DNA of 55,935 nucleotides from Oscillospiraceae bacterium (lineage in GTDB: Bacteria > Bacillota_A > Clostridia > Oscillospirales > Oscillospiraceae), in assembly GCA_017459865.1 (NCBI GenBank), contig JAFUCD010000012.1:1-55935 (forward strand), given 5' to 3'. Below, in pieces: positions 1-7,513 of this stretch (position 1 is its first letter; each line of letters begins with the position of its first letter). The notes beneath the pieces were generated by a model. The model ran no database searches, had not been told where the DNA came from, and saw nothing but the letters and a program-made list of their open reading frames with translations. The translations under genes and the position numbers were made by a program.

Positions 1-148
1 GCGACAGATTGAAATTTATGGGTAATCACGGCAGCCGGTATGGATTCGCCGACGAGCATACCATGTCTGGATGCCTACCGCGCGGATGGATGTGGGCATC
101 TCGGTCTACGTTCGTGCGGCGGTAACCGAAAGCCCCTTTTTCCAATCC
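1..148. other. Left edge, no gene recognised
   Basis: All three forward frames stop early. One frame stays open for about 40 codons up to a stop near 126, but it resembles nothing I know. It could be the tail of a gene that starts outside the window or plain intergenic DNA. Confidence 0.3.
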
Positions 149-258
149 GTCGCGAAGCGACACCACAACGTCCGTCAGGACATTTCACGCCGCCGTAAGG
201 CGGCATTTCACGTCGGCGTTTAGCCGACATTTCACGCGCCTAAAAGGGCGCATTTCAC
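149..258. repeat. Tandem hairpin array with constant ATTTCAC linkers
   Basis: Five short stem-loops follow one another: 149-161 (gtcgc/gcgac), 170-181 (gtcc/ggac), 189-204 (gccgcc/ggcggc), 212-228 (gtcggc/gccgac) and 236-251 (gcgcc/ggcgc). Each of the last four is followed by an exact ATTTCAC (182-188, 205-211, 229-235, 252-258); the first is followed by a shorter accac. The stem sequences differ between units while pairing and linker are kept. A T-run follows at about 259-265. There is no coding frame. It lies upstream of smpB but ends about 170 bp before it. Confidence 0.8.
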
Positions 259-368
259 TTTTTTATCCTCCGGCCGGTATATTTTGCAACGACTCCGTTC
301 CCTCGTCAACCGCCACAACACCGTAGCGCGGGTCTCGCAGCGCCCGCCTCTTTCGCCGCATTTCGCTC

Positions 369-397
369 TTTTCTTTCCCGCACATCTGTGTTATAAT
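369..397 (+). promoter_or_regulatory. Candidate promoter of smpB
   Basis: A perfect TATAAT lies at 392-397, about 17 bp upstream of the ribosome binding site. The -35 region (near 369-374, ttttct) is a poor match, so only the -10 box is convincing. Confidence 0.4.
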
Positions 398-428
398 AAA
401 AAAACCCCACGGGAAGGAGGGGAGAGGC

Positions 429-893
429 ATGCCACGGGAAAAAGGCACCAAGCAGGCGGCGGCAAACCGCAAGGCGCTGCATGATTATTTCGTTCTGGAG
501 CGCTATGAGGCGGGCGTCGAGCTGTTCGGCACGGAGGTCAAGAGCATCCGCGCCGGGACGGTGAACCTGAAGGACTCGTTCTGCACCGTGAAGAACGGCG
601 AGCTCTTTGCCCACGGCATCCACATCAGCCCCTACACCCACGGCAGCTATTACAACAAGGACCCCGACCGCCCCAAGCGTCTGCTGATGCACAAAAAGGA
701 GATCCGCAAGCTCCATGCGCGCATCCAGCAGGACGGGCTCACGCTCATCCCGCTGAGCCTCTATTTCAAGGACAGCCGCGTGAAGGTCGAGGTCGGGCTC
801 TGCAAGGGCAAAAAGCTCTATGACAAGCGCGAGGCGGACGCCGTGCGCAGCGCCAAGCGCGACATGGACAGAGCCATGAAGGAGAAATATTAA
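429..893 (+). CDS. smpB: SsrA-binding protein SmpB
   Basis: SmpB binds the tRNA-like domain of tmRNA and delivers it, with EF-Tu, to ribosomes stalled on broken mRNA. The 154-residue product has the full family length. It contains the characteristic stretch around residues 28-45 (GVELFGTEVKSIRAG), the HGIHISPYTHGSYYN segment and the C-terminal KGKKLYDKREADAVR region, ending in the basic tail that lies in the mRNA channel. The ATG follows a strong AAGGAGGGG at 414-422. Its partner ssrA lies about 850 bp downstream on the same strand, a common arrangement. Confidence 0.97.
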   Translation: MPREKGTKQAAANRKALHDYFVLERYEAGVELFGTEVKSIRAGTVNLKDSFCTVKNGELFAHGIHISPYTHGSYYNKDPDRPKRLLMHKKEIRKLHARIQQDGLTLIPLSLYFKDSRVKVEVGLCKGKKLYDKREADAVRSAKRDMDRAMKEKY

Positions 894-914
894 CCAAAGA
901 AAGGATATCGCAAC

Positions 915-1445
915 ATGAGCAATCCCATCGTCACCATCGAAATGGAAAACGGCGGCGTCATCAAGGCCGAGCTCTATCCCGAGATCGCCCCGAACACCGT
1001 CAACAACTTCGTGAGCCTCGTGAAGGCGGGCTTCTATGACGGCGTGATCTTCCACCGCGTCATCCCCGGCTTCATGATCCAGGGCGGCGACCCGAACGGC
1101 ACCGGCATGGGCGGCCCCGGCTACAGCATCAAGGGCGAGTTTAGCGCCAACGGCTTTGAGAACGATCTGAAGCACACGCGCGGCGTCCTCTCCATGGCGC
1201 GCACCATGATCCCCGACAGCGCCGGCAGCCAGTTTTTCATCATGCACCAGGACGCGCCGCATCTCGACCGCCAGTACGCCGCCTTCGGCAAGGTCATCGA
1301 GGGCATTGAGGTCGTCGACCAGATCGCCCGCGCCCCGCGCAACATGATGAACGACAAGCCCAAGGCCGACCAGCGCATGAAGACCGTCACGGTCGAGACC
1401 TTCGGCGTCGAGTACCCCGAGCCGGAAAAGCTCCCGGAGCGGTAA
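915..1445 (+). CDS. Peptidyl-prolyl cis-trans isomerase, cyclophilin type
   Basis: A single-domain cyclophilin of 176 residues that catalyses cis-trans isomerisation of X-Pro bonds. Family motifs are in order: VNNFVSLVKAGFYDGVIFHRVIPGFMIQGGDP (catalytic Arg in FHR), then FEDE-like FENDLKHTRGVLSMA, then SQFFIM and LDRQYAAFGKVIEG. No signal peptide is seen, so it should be cytoplasmic. It starts 21 bp after smpB with AAAGGA as ribosome binding site, so the two are probably co-transcribed. Confidence 0.95.
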   Translation: MSNPIVTIEMENGGVIKAELYPEIAPNTVNNFVSLVKAGFYDGVIFHRVIPGFMIQGGDPNGTGMGGPGYSIKGEFSANGFENDLKHTRGVLSMARTMIPDSAGSQFFIMHQDAPHLDRQYAAFGKVIEGIEVVDQIARAPRNMMNDKPKADQRMKTVTVETFGVEYPEPEKLPER

Positions 1446-1458
1446 GGGCTACGGAGAC

Positions 1459-1524
1459 GGGCGGATGATATCCGCCCCTACCGCCGCACGCAGAAAGAAC
1501 TGTAGGGGCGGATACCATCCGCCC
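1459..1524. repeat. Intergenic inverted repeat (GGGCGGATGATATCCGCCCC type)
   Basis: The arms 1459-1481 and 1502-1524 are 23 bp each, match with one mismatch when one is reverse-complemented, and enclose 20 bp. Each arm is itself near-palindromic. It follows the cyclophilin stop closely and could act as a 3' hairpin. I recall similar elements dispersed in gut Clostridia, but only one copy is seen here. Confidence 0.75.
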
Positions 1525-1595
1525 GCATGTGCGAAACATTTTCTCATACCAAGCGTCAAAAATCATCGAAAGAACAGATCCTGATTCCAATCAAC

Positions 1596-1712
1596 GTCGC
1601 GTCAGCGACACCGATTTCCCAACCGAAACGAAGCCCTTGAGCTTCGTTTCGGAGAGGAAGACCGGGGAAACGGATACGAAGCCGGCGGACAACGGCATAG
1701 CCGCTGTCCGGC
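1596..1712. other. Hairpin cluster upstream of ssrA
   Basis: Three stem-loops occur between the cyclophilin gene and ssrA: 1596-1609 (gtcgc/gcgac), 1623-1652 (12-bp perfect stem ccgaaacgaagc/gcttcgtttcgg) and 1681-1712 (interrupted gcc-ggac-cgg stem). No open frame of note and no convincing ssrA promoter is visible. The second hairpin lacks a T-run. Confidence 0.6.
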
Positions 1713-1741
1713 TGCGGAGTGGAGTGCGCCCGGTCTGACGA

Positions 1742-2109
1742 GGGGATGTACCGGTTTCGACGGGGGCGTGGAGGCCGGAATAGCGGGCGGCGGCGCCTGA
1801 CCGCCATAAAACGGGCAACCTTATAAATTAAAGAACAACAACGATACTGTTCTTCTCGCTGCTTAATTAGCGAGCGTTCCCGCCGGGAGGCCCACGGCCC
1901 GGATGCGGAGCGTCGATGAGTGGGGAACGTGCGTGCGGTAAGCTTTGCCCGCACCACGCATCATGAAGCTACCGGCCCGGATCGGTTTGCGTGTTGACCG
2001 CCGGAAAGGGAACAGGGGAGTCTAAGCTTCCCAAAACAACCCGCTGCGCCCGGAGAAGTTCCTGTCAAAGCACTTTCGGACGGGGGTTCAACTCCCCCCA
2101 TCTCCACCA
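1742..2109 (+). ncRNA. ssrA: Transfer-messenger RNA (tmRNA)
   Basis: tmRNA rescues stalled ribosomes by acting first as an alanyl-tRNA, then as an mRNA for a degradation tag. The 5' end GGGGATG pairs with CATCTCC before the encoded CCA (2107-2109), with one G-U pair, forming the acceptor stem. The 5' signature GTACCGGTTTCGACGGGG and the T-arm GGGGGTTCAACTCCCCC are present. The tag frame can be read at 1831-1866, ending in KNNNDTVLLAA then TAA; the exact resume codon cannot be fixed by eye. Length is about 368 nt, normal for a one-piece tmRNA. Confidence 0.96.
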
Positions 2110-2117
2110 AATGAAAG

Positions 2118-3280
2118 GTATGCGAACACCATACGAGTGGCAAACATGCAGTTTGCAGTGTTCGACAATGAATTCGGTATCATGGTCAACATTGCAGACT
2201 ATGATACCGATTCTCATGTTCAGACCAAAAAAGCAACCTATAAAGAAATACAGGCGTGGGTGCGTGATAATTATGATGGTACATGCGTGACCAATCTGGA
2301 TATATCACGAACAAAGAAGAAATGTGGTTTGTCTCAGACGGAGTACAAAGGACACAAAGCTTCACCCACGTATTATGAGCCTACTATCCCTGATGGGATG
2401 CCTCGTATCATCGACGATGATTTGTTTGAGCGTGTACAGCGGCGGCTTGAGAAAAACAAGCACGGCGGTAAAGGCGCTGCAAAGTTGGTCAGTGATGCCG
2501 AGATTGCTGATTACTGGCTGACTGGACACATCTATTGTGGTCTATGTGGTGAGACCATGCAGGGCATATCCGGCACAAGCAAGCGCGGTGATAAGTTCCA
2601 TTATTATTCCTGCAAAGGTCATCGAAAACACGTCTGTTCGATGAAGAATCAGCGGAAAGATTTGCTGGAAAAGATTGTTCTGCATGTCCTGAATGAAGTT
2701 GTGCAGAATCCAGCTATCAGACTTCAAATCGCTGAAAAGTGCTATACGTACTACATGAGGCAGAACGCAGATTCCGGTGTATATGAAGCGTCGATTAAAT
2801 CACAGTTGCGAGAGACAGACGCAAAAATAAAAAACTTGCTAAAAGCAATCGAAGCTGGTGTCTTAACAGAGACGACGGCTGAACGAATGAAAGCATTGGA
2901 AAGCACGAAGCATCGGCTGGAAGATGCACTCATTGCAGAACAGAACCGTCAGAAGTATCAACTGAAGCTTGAAGACATTGTGAAATGGTTGGAAAGCTTT
3001 GTCGGTGACCTCTCCGATATGCATACTCGTAAAGAAATTCTGGACGATTACATCGGAAAAATACTGGTCTATGAAGATAAGCTGGTAGTGACATTCAAGT
3101 ATCTCGATAAACAGCAATCTTTCAAGTATGCCGAGACATCTGCCATGATTGATAACTGTCAAGCAATACTTGATTTGTTTGAAAGAAAAGAGTATTCTGG
3201 TCACGTTTCGGAAGAAATGCTTGCAAGTGTGATGGACGAAAGCGAGAACCCCTATTTTTTTTAGCGGGGTGTTCGTATAC
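2118..3280. mobile_element. Remnant of an integrated element at the ssrA 3' end
   Basis: AT-rich sequence begins a few bases after the tmRNA CCA and contains one truncated serine recombinase. It is bounded by an imperfect 13-bp inverted repeat, gtatgcgaacacc at 2118-2130 and ggtgttcgtatac at 3268-3280 (12 of 13 match). No second copy of the ssrA 3' end is visible, so no att duplication supports a complete element. The outer limit may extend to about 5.7 kb. Confidence 0.5.
2137..3264 (+). pseudogene. Truncated large serine recombinase (C-terminal half)
   Basis: From about residue 78 to the end the product looks like the C-terminal part of a large serine recombinase: a recombinase-domain segment (IIDDDLFERVQRRLEKNKHG), a zinc-ribbon-like region with C-x2-C (YCGLCG) and further Cys (YYSCKGH, HVCSM), then a long coiled coil. 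The N-terminal resolvase domain with its catalytic serine is absent. Residues 1-75 are a different module (ATYKEIQAWVRDNY...) that recalls short C-terminal DNA-binding-like segments of other clostridial proteins. The GTG start lacks a good ribosome binding site. It cannot be a working recombinase. Confidence 0.75.
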
Positions 3281-3375
3281 TGATTGGTGTAGTCCACCAC
3301 AACAATATTACACAAAACCCTATTTCTATTATGGCGGCTTCGCTGTAACGGTGTGGTTTGTGTAGTAGCAAGAAA

Positions 3376-3415
3376 AGCAGAGAGTATGGAATCACTCTCT
3401 GCTTTCTTGTATTTT
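3376..3415 (+). terminator. Rho-independent terminator after the recombinase remnant
   Basis: Perfect 10-bp stem agcagagagt / actctctgct (3376-3385, 3394-3403), 8-nt loop, then a T-rich run ttcttgtatttt. Confidence 0.75.
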
Positions 3416-3532
3416 GGATAAGAAGTGTGGATGTTTTAGGCTACGTTCTCCGTTTAGCCTAGAATCCAGAAACCTGTACGTTTTAGAACGCCCCCAATGA
3501 GGCGATTTTTAACGCTTTATTTCAATGAAGCG

Positions 3533-3561
3533 TTGAAAAATCAGCGTTTTCATGTTATAAT
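3533..3561 (+). promoter_or_regulatory. Promoter of the AT-rich island lipoprotein, with overlapping inverted repeat
   Basis: TTGAAA (3533-3538), 17-bp spacer and TATAAT (3556-3561). The inverted repeat aacgctt/aagcgtt (3511-3517, 3528-3534) abuts the -35 box and could be an operator. The leader to the start codon is about 100 nt. Confidence 0.75.
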
Positions 3562-3668
3562 ATGTTAACAAATCTTAAAAAGGCCAGAATTCGGAAACGT
3601 ACACATTTTCGCATTCGCAATACGATATCCCGTTTTATAGTCTTCTGTTCTGCTGGGAGGGATCATAA

Positions 3669-4637
3669 TTGAAGAAAAAATTCCCATTGAGTATGGGATT
3701 GGTAGCAGCGGTTCTTGCGCTCGCCCTTGCTTTGACTGGGTGCGCAGGAAACGCGAAGAAAGTCGATGACGGTTCTTCGTTTAGTGGGACAGTTTGGAGC
3801 GTCGCCGATGTGACTGTTGATGGCAATACTTACACGGTGGATGAAATGATTGAGCATAATTTAGATGCTCCCGGCATAACAAGACTATTCGAATTCATAG
3901 ATGATGCGAATAGCTGTCTTTTAGTCGTTGCTGACGGAAAGGTTCTTGAAGTAAAAAACTTCGATTACCAATATAATGGCGAGAGTTTTACTTTCGAAAG
4001 CGACGACATTATAGGCGCCACTTTCGATAACAATAGTCTCTCTATTACTTTCGTCGGAGGAAATGTATTTCGATTCGTAAAAACCGATTTAAGCGTCATT
4101 AATCCAACTATAGGAACAATCGTAACATCCCTGCCTGAAACAACGAACGAGCCGGCGTACGTCGACACTACGCCAAGCAATAACAACGGAAAGTACACCT
4201 ACCACATCGATGGACAGGATTGGAGTATTGGAATCAAGATTGAGGATTTAATTCATGATGGTCAAATCGATGCTTCCGATTTGCATATTGCTCTAGGTTT
4301 CGATAGGACCGGTGATTTGAGGGATTCGAATAATGTCGTAATTGCCAAATCTGTTGGATTTCTGGCTGGCGCCAAACAAGGACCATATGACACCGTAACC
4401 GTGTTTGGAAATGTAAGCCAGCCCAATAGCAACGTATTCTTCAACTTCATGAGCGATAGCTCTAGCGAAGAAATCGTGATAGTGGCTGGAAATAGAAGTT
4501 TCCGCGTTACACTCAACCAGCTCGTAGTTGCTATTTATGGTTGCGAACAATATGCAGACGGCGAAATTCACGGCAATGTATACGGCAACATGCTCGAAAA
4601 CTACGCATCGGGCGAAACATATTACCTTATCCCATAA
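3669..4637 (+). CDS. Putative lipoprotein of unknown function
   Basis: A 322-residue protein with a type II signal peptide: basic start KKK, hydrophobic run and lipobox LTGC with Cys25, so it should be anchored to the outer face of the membrane. No family was recognised. The first half carries repeated short beta-type segments (GTVWSVADVTVDGNTY and similar); the second half is Asn/Ser/Gly-rich. The start is TTG at 3669, supported by GGGAGGG at 3656-3662. Its base composition is much more AT-rich than the core genes around the island, suggesting recent acquisition. It has its own promoter and terminator, so it is a single-gene unit. Confidence 0.7.
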   Translation: MKKKFPLSMGLVAAVLALALALTGCAGNAKKVDDGSSFSGTVWSVADVTVDGNTYTVDEMIEHNLDAPGITRLFEFIDDANSCLLVVADGKVLEVKNFDYQYNGESFTFESDDIIGATFDNNSLSITFVGGNVFRFVKTDLSVINPTIGTIVTSLPETTNEPAYVDTTPSNNNGKYTYHIDGQDWSIGIKIEDLIHDGQIDASDLHIALGFDRTGDLRDSNNVVIAKSVGFLAGAKQGPYDTVTVFGNVSQPNSNVFFNFMSDSSSEEIVIVAGNRSFRVTLNQLVVAIYGCEQYADGEIHGNVYGNMLENYASGETYYLIP

Positions 4638-4641
4638 AAAT

Positions 4642-4675
4642 GGCCATCCTTCGGGGTGGCCTATTTTTTATTTAA
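4642..4675. terminator. Strong terminator with UUCG loop, possibly bidirectional
   Basis: Stem ggccatcc / gggtggcc (4642-4649, 4654-4661) closed by the stable c(TTCG)g tetraloop, followed by a T-rich tract on the plus strand. On the minus strand the hairpin is followed by attttta, so it can also end a convergent transcript. Confidence 0.85.
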
Positions 4676-4901
4676 CAAGCATAGTTGCGCATTCTATGTT
4701 CTTCGAAATACAGATTAGAGGCAACATACATTTTTGCTCAATAGTATTATCTTCTTCTACGCCATACTCGCGTTCCTCTTCTTCATAGAACAATGGTCCA
4801 TAACCGTCTGGCTCATGATGTGCGAGGAAATTAAGTGTATTCATTTGATCAATAGTAGCTATATCATAAAACAATAAAACATGTTTACAATCAATACACA
4901 C
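4668..4901 (-). CDS. Possible small protein, 77 residues
   Basis: An uninterrupted minus-strand frame in AT-rich DNA, where chance frames this long are uncommon. It starts with GTG and has an acidic centre (YEEEEREYGVEEDN). No family is recognised and no ribosome binding site is visible; an internal ATG at 4842-4844 is an alternative start. It ends inside the bidirectional terminator, which fits a convergent gene. A TATAAT-like box just upstream of the GTG on this strand is suggestive only. It may be spurious. Confidence 0.3.
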   Translation of the reverse strand: MCIDCKHVLLFYDIATIDQMNTLNFLAHHEPDGYGPLFYEEEEREYGVEEDNTIEQKCMLPLICISKNIECATMLVK

Positions 4902-4966
4902 CGTATTATAGTGGCATTAGTTTCACATGAATTGTTTCCTTCATGCCTATAAGGGGAGAGAATAAG

Positions 4967-5455
4967 ATGCGAAAGAAAAAGATTGGTTTATTAATCGCTG
5001 TCTTGATGGTATGCATTGTATTGTCTGGATGCGGATTTGGTGCAAATAAACATCAACTGTACATGGGGTTCGATAAGTCCGAATACACGATCATTGCAGA
5101 AGAAGATACGCACGGTGGTTTTCATGGAGACGGAAGCTATTATCTAATCCTTGACTGCTCTTCAAATGCAGAAAAAGCACTTGACATCGTGAGAGAATGG
5201 AATCCAATGCCCCTTTCTGAGAACTTGAATATAATAATGTACGGGGGAGTAAGAGACGGTGTGAATTACGGATATGAACTTGCAGAGGAAGCGCATTGGC
5301 CAATAATCGAACACGGTTATTATAAGTTTATTGATGACCAGTCTGACGATCCGGCAGACGATTCAGGATTGTTTGGCAGATATTCCTTTAACTTTGAGAT
5401 TGCTGTGTATGATACAGATACCAATTTGTTCTACTTTTTCAGATTTGACACATGA
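4967..5455 (+). CDS. Putative lipoprotein of unknown function
   Basis: A 162-residue protein beginning MRKKK, with a hydrophobic run and lipobox LSGC (Cys22), so probably a membrane-anchored lipoprotein. The rest is Asp/Tyr-rich with no recognised domain. I chose the ATG at 4967, preceded by AGGGGAG at 4952-4958, over an in-frame ATG at 4943 that lacks a ribosome binding site. Base composition is AT-rich like the lipoprotein upstream, so it belongs to the same island. It is not obviously a paralogue of that protein. Confidence 0.7.
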   Translation: MRKKKIGLLIAVLMVCIVLSGCGFGANKHQLYMGFDKSEYTIIAEEDTHGGFHGDGSYYLILDCSSNAEKALDIVREWNPMPLSENLNIIMYGGVRDGVNYGYELAEEAHWPIIEHGYYKFIDDQSDDPADDSGLFGRYSFNFEIAVYDTDTNLFYFFRFDT

Positions 5456-5550
5456 CCACTCTGCAAACAATCATTCAAGAATACCATGGTGTACTTTTTT
5501 GGCTTTCTTTCTATGCTTTGGTGCACTTTTACGCGCTCTTTCACACCAAA

Positions 5551-5588
5551 CAAAAATCCTGCCGCATTCGTTCGCGGCAGGATTTTTG
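5551..5588. terminator. Strong terminator at the right side of the AT-rich island
   Basis: Perfect 15-bp stem caaaaatcctgccgc / gcggcaggatttttg (5551-5565, 5574-5588) with an 8-nt loop. Because the arms are A-rich and T-rich it can work in both directions. It lies about 95 bp after the lipoprotein stop. Confidence 0.85.
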
Positions 5589-5704
5589 CTTTGTCCGGCT
5601 CGTCCGTTCGGAGTGGAATTGCCTTTTAATGAGACTTTTTGTAAGAAACATACAAAACAAGGCGCTTATTCAAGTTATTAATCGTACATATTGCAATAAA
5701 TCAA

Positions 5705-5732
5705 TTGACTTTGCCTTCGGGTGTGTTATATT
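5705..5732 (+). promoter_or_regulatory. Promoter of the Ser/Thr catabolic operon
   Basis: TTGACT (5705-5710), 16-bp spacer, TATATT (5727-5732). The leader of about 65 nt contains a GC-rich stem region (about 5746-5774). Confidence 0.75.
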
Positions 5733-5801
5733 CTTGTCAGACAAAGGCGAGGCGCGGGCGCGCGCCGAAACGCCAATTCCAGAAAAGGGAATGAAGGAAA
5801 G

Positions 5802-6998
5802 ATGGAACGTAAAGTCACACTGGAAATGATCCGGGAGGCCAGAGAGGCGCTGCAGGGCGTCACGGAGCTGACGCCGATCGTGTCCTCCAACCGCTTGGGC
5901 AAAAATCTGTACATCAAGTCTGAAAACCTGCAGAAGACCGGGTCGTTCAAGATCCGCGGCGCGTACAACAAGATCCGCAAGCTCTCCCCCGAGGAGGCGG
6001 CAAAAGGCGTGATCGCGTGCTCTGCCGGCAACCATGCGCAGGGCGTGGCGCTGTCCGCCACCCGGCTGGGCATCAAGTCCGTAATCTGCATGCCCGAGGG
6101 CGCCCCGCTGCTGAAGGTGGAGGCCACCCGCGGCTATGGCGCCGAGGTCGTACTGGTTCCCGGCGTTTATGACGATGCCGCGGCCGAGGCTGCGCGTCTG
6201 GCAGAGACGGAGGGCTATACCTTCGCTCATCCGTTCAACGATCCCTATGTCATCGCCGGGCAGGGTACGATCGGTCTGGAGATCCTGGACCAGCTGCCCG
6301 ACGTGGAGCAGATCGTCGTCCCCATCGGCGGCGGCGGGCTCATCAGCGGCGTGGCTGTCGCGATCAAGGAGATGCGTCCGAACGTGAAGGTCATCGGCGT
6401 GCAGTCGTCCGCCGTGCCCTCCATGTTCATTTCGCACCGCAGCGGCGTCGTCACGACGGTCAAGGACGCGCCCACCATCGCCGACGGTATCCATGTCCTC
6501 ACGCCGGGCGACCTGACGTTCGAGCTGGTGGAGCGGTATGTGGACGACGTCGTGACGGTCACCGAGGATGAGATCGCCGCCGCGATCGTCGGACTCATGG
6601 AGGGACCCAAGACCGTCGCCGAGGGCGCGGGCGCCACGAGCGTCGCGGCTTATCTCTTCAACAAGATCGACACGAGCCTCAAGACCGTGGCGATCGTCTC
6701 CGGCGGCAACGTGGACATCACCACGCTCTCCCGCATCATCACCAAGGGTCTGCAGAAAAGCGGCCGGATCGTCCAGATCACGACCAAGCTGCAGGATAAG
6801 GCCGGCAATCTCGCGCAGCTGCTCACGTGCGTGTCCGAAAACGGCGCGAACGTCCTGGACATCGACCACAAGCGCGAGGACGCCAAGACCGAGGTCAGCT
6901 CCTGCGTCGTCACCATGACGCTCGAGACGCTGGATGAGGAGCACGTCCAAACGCTCAAAGCCAGCCTCCGCGAGCACGGATATCAGATTCTGCTCTGA
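5802..6998 (+). CDS. Threonine ammonia-lyase (PLP, catabolic type with ACT domain)
   Basis: Converts L-threonine to 2-oxobutanoate and ammonia through an enamine; family members also act on L-serine. The 398-residue product has the PLP lysine in GSFKIRGA (Lys50), the SAGNHAQG loop (about 75-82) and the PLP phosphate-binding glycines GGGG (about 176-179). A C-terminal ACT-like domain (about 325-398) suggests allosteric control. I chose ATG 5802, preceded by AAGGAAAG, over upstream in-frame codons without a binding site. The neighbours (RidA, Ser/Thr symporter, serine dehydratase) point to catabolism rather than isoleucine synthesis. Confidence 0.93.
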   Translation: MERKVTLEMIREAREALQGVTELTPIVSSNRLGKNLYIKSENLQKTGSFKIRGAYNKIRKLSPEEAAKGVIACSAGNHAQGVALSATRLGIKSVICMPEGAPLLKVEATRGYGAEVVLVPGVYDDAAAEAARLAETEGYTFAHPFNDPYVIAGQGTIGLEILDQLPDVEQIVVPIGGGGLISGVAVAIKEMRPNVKVIGVQSSAVPSMFISHRSGVVTTVKDAPTIADGIHVLTPGDLTFELVERYVDDVVTVTEDEIAAAIVGLMEGPKTVAEGAGATSVAAYLFNKIDTSLKTVAIVSGGNVDITTLSRIITKGLQKSGRIVQITTKLQDKAGNLAQLLTCVSENGANVLDIDHKREDAKTEVSSCVVTMTLETLDEEHVQTLKASLREHGYQILL

Positions 6999-7066
6999 TC
7001 GTTTTTCCCGGCGCGGTGCGCCGTATCGCAAGCATCCATTCTCTGAAGAAAGGAGGATCTCCATCC

Positions 7067-7441
7067 ATGGATATCATTTCTACCAGCCAGGCTCCCGCTG
7101 CCATCGGCCCGTATTCGCAGGCCTACAAGGTCAACGGCTTCCTGTTCGCTTCCGGTCAGGTCCCGCTCGACCCCGCGACGGGCGCGGTCGTGGGCACGAC
7201 CATCGAGGAGCAGGCTGAGCAGGCGTGCAAGAACGTCGGCGGCATCCTTCGCGCGGCGGGCATCGACTATTCCAAGGTCGTCAAGACCACCTGCTTCCTC
7301 GCGGACATGCAGGACTTCGCTGCGTTCAACGCCGTCTATGAGAAGTACTTTGTGTCCAAGCCCGCGCGCTCCTGCGTCGCGGTGCGCGAGCTGCCGAAGC
7401 AGCTCCTGTGCGAGATCGAGGTCATCGCCGTCCTCGACTGA
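7067..7441 (+). CDS. ridA: RidA family enamine/imine deaminase
   Basis: RidA hydrolyses the reactive 2-aminoacrylate or 2-aminocrotonate released by PLP-dependent Ser/Thr dehydratases to the 2-oxoacid and ammonia. The 124-residue product shows the family marks: AIGPYSQAYKVNGFLFASGQVPLDP near the N-terminus, EEQAEQACKNVGGIL in the centre, and PARSCVAVRELPK near the C-terminus with the conserved Arg that holds the substrate carboxylate. ATG 7067 follows AAAGGAGG. It lies directly after the threonine ammonia-lyase gene, a functionally sensible pairing. Confidence 0.96.
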   Translation: MDIISTSQAPAAIGPYSQAYKVNGFLFASGQVPLDPATGAVVGTTIEEQAEQACKNVGGILRAAGIDYSKVVKTTCFLADMQDFAAFNAVYEKYFVSKPARSCVAVRELPKQLLCEIEVIAVLD

Positions 7442-7469
7442 ACCGAAAAACCATCCACGAAAAAACATT

Positions 7470-7513
7470 AAAGGAGGACCTTCCGTTCGCATGACGGAAG
7501 GCACATCATCATG
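7470..7513 (+). promoter_or_regulatory. Ribosome binding site separated from the start codon by a hairpin
   Basis: A strong AAAGGAGG (7470-7477) lies 33 nt before the transporter ATG at 7511. Between them is a perfect 8-bp hairpin, ccttccgt / acggaagg (7479-7486, 7494-7501). Folding it would bring the two within about 10 nt. The right arm holds GGAAGG, which could itself be a weaker binding site. An ATG in the loop (7491) opens a 22-codon overlapping frame ending at 7559. Confidence 0.6.

Noticed and set aside
149..258. CRISPR-like array upstream of smpB
   Set aside because: The repeated unit is only 7 nt, the spacers are self-complementary hairpins, and no cas gene is present.
3286..3300. 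Possible att duplicate of the tmRNA 3' end after the recombinase remnant
   Set aside because: Only tccacca is shared with the ssrA end, which is too short to count as an attachment site.
5452..5829. 125-codon plus-strand frame between the island and the threonine ammonia-lyase gene
   Set aside because: It spans a strong terminator and the operon promoter, lacks a binding site and overlaps the start of the real gene.
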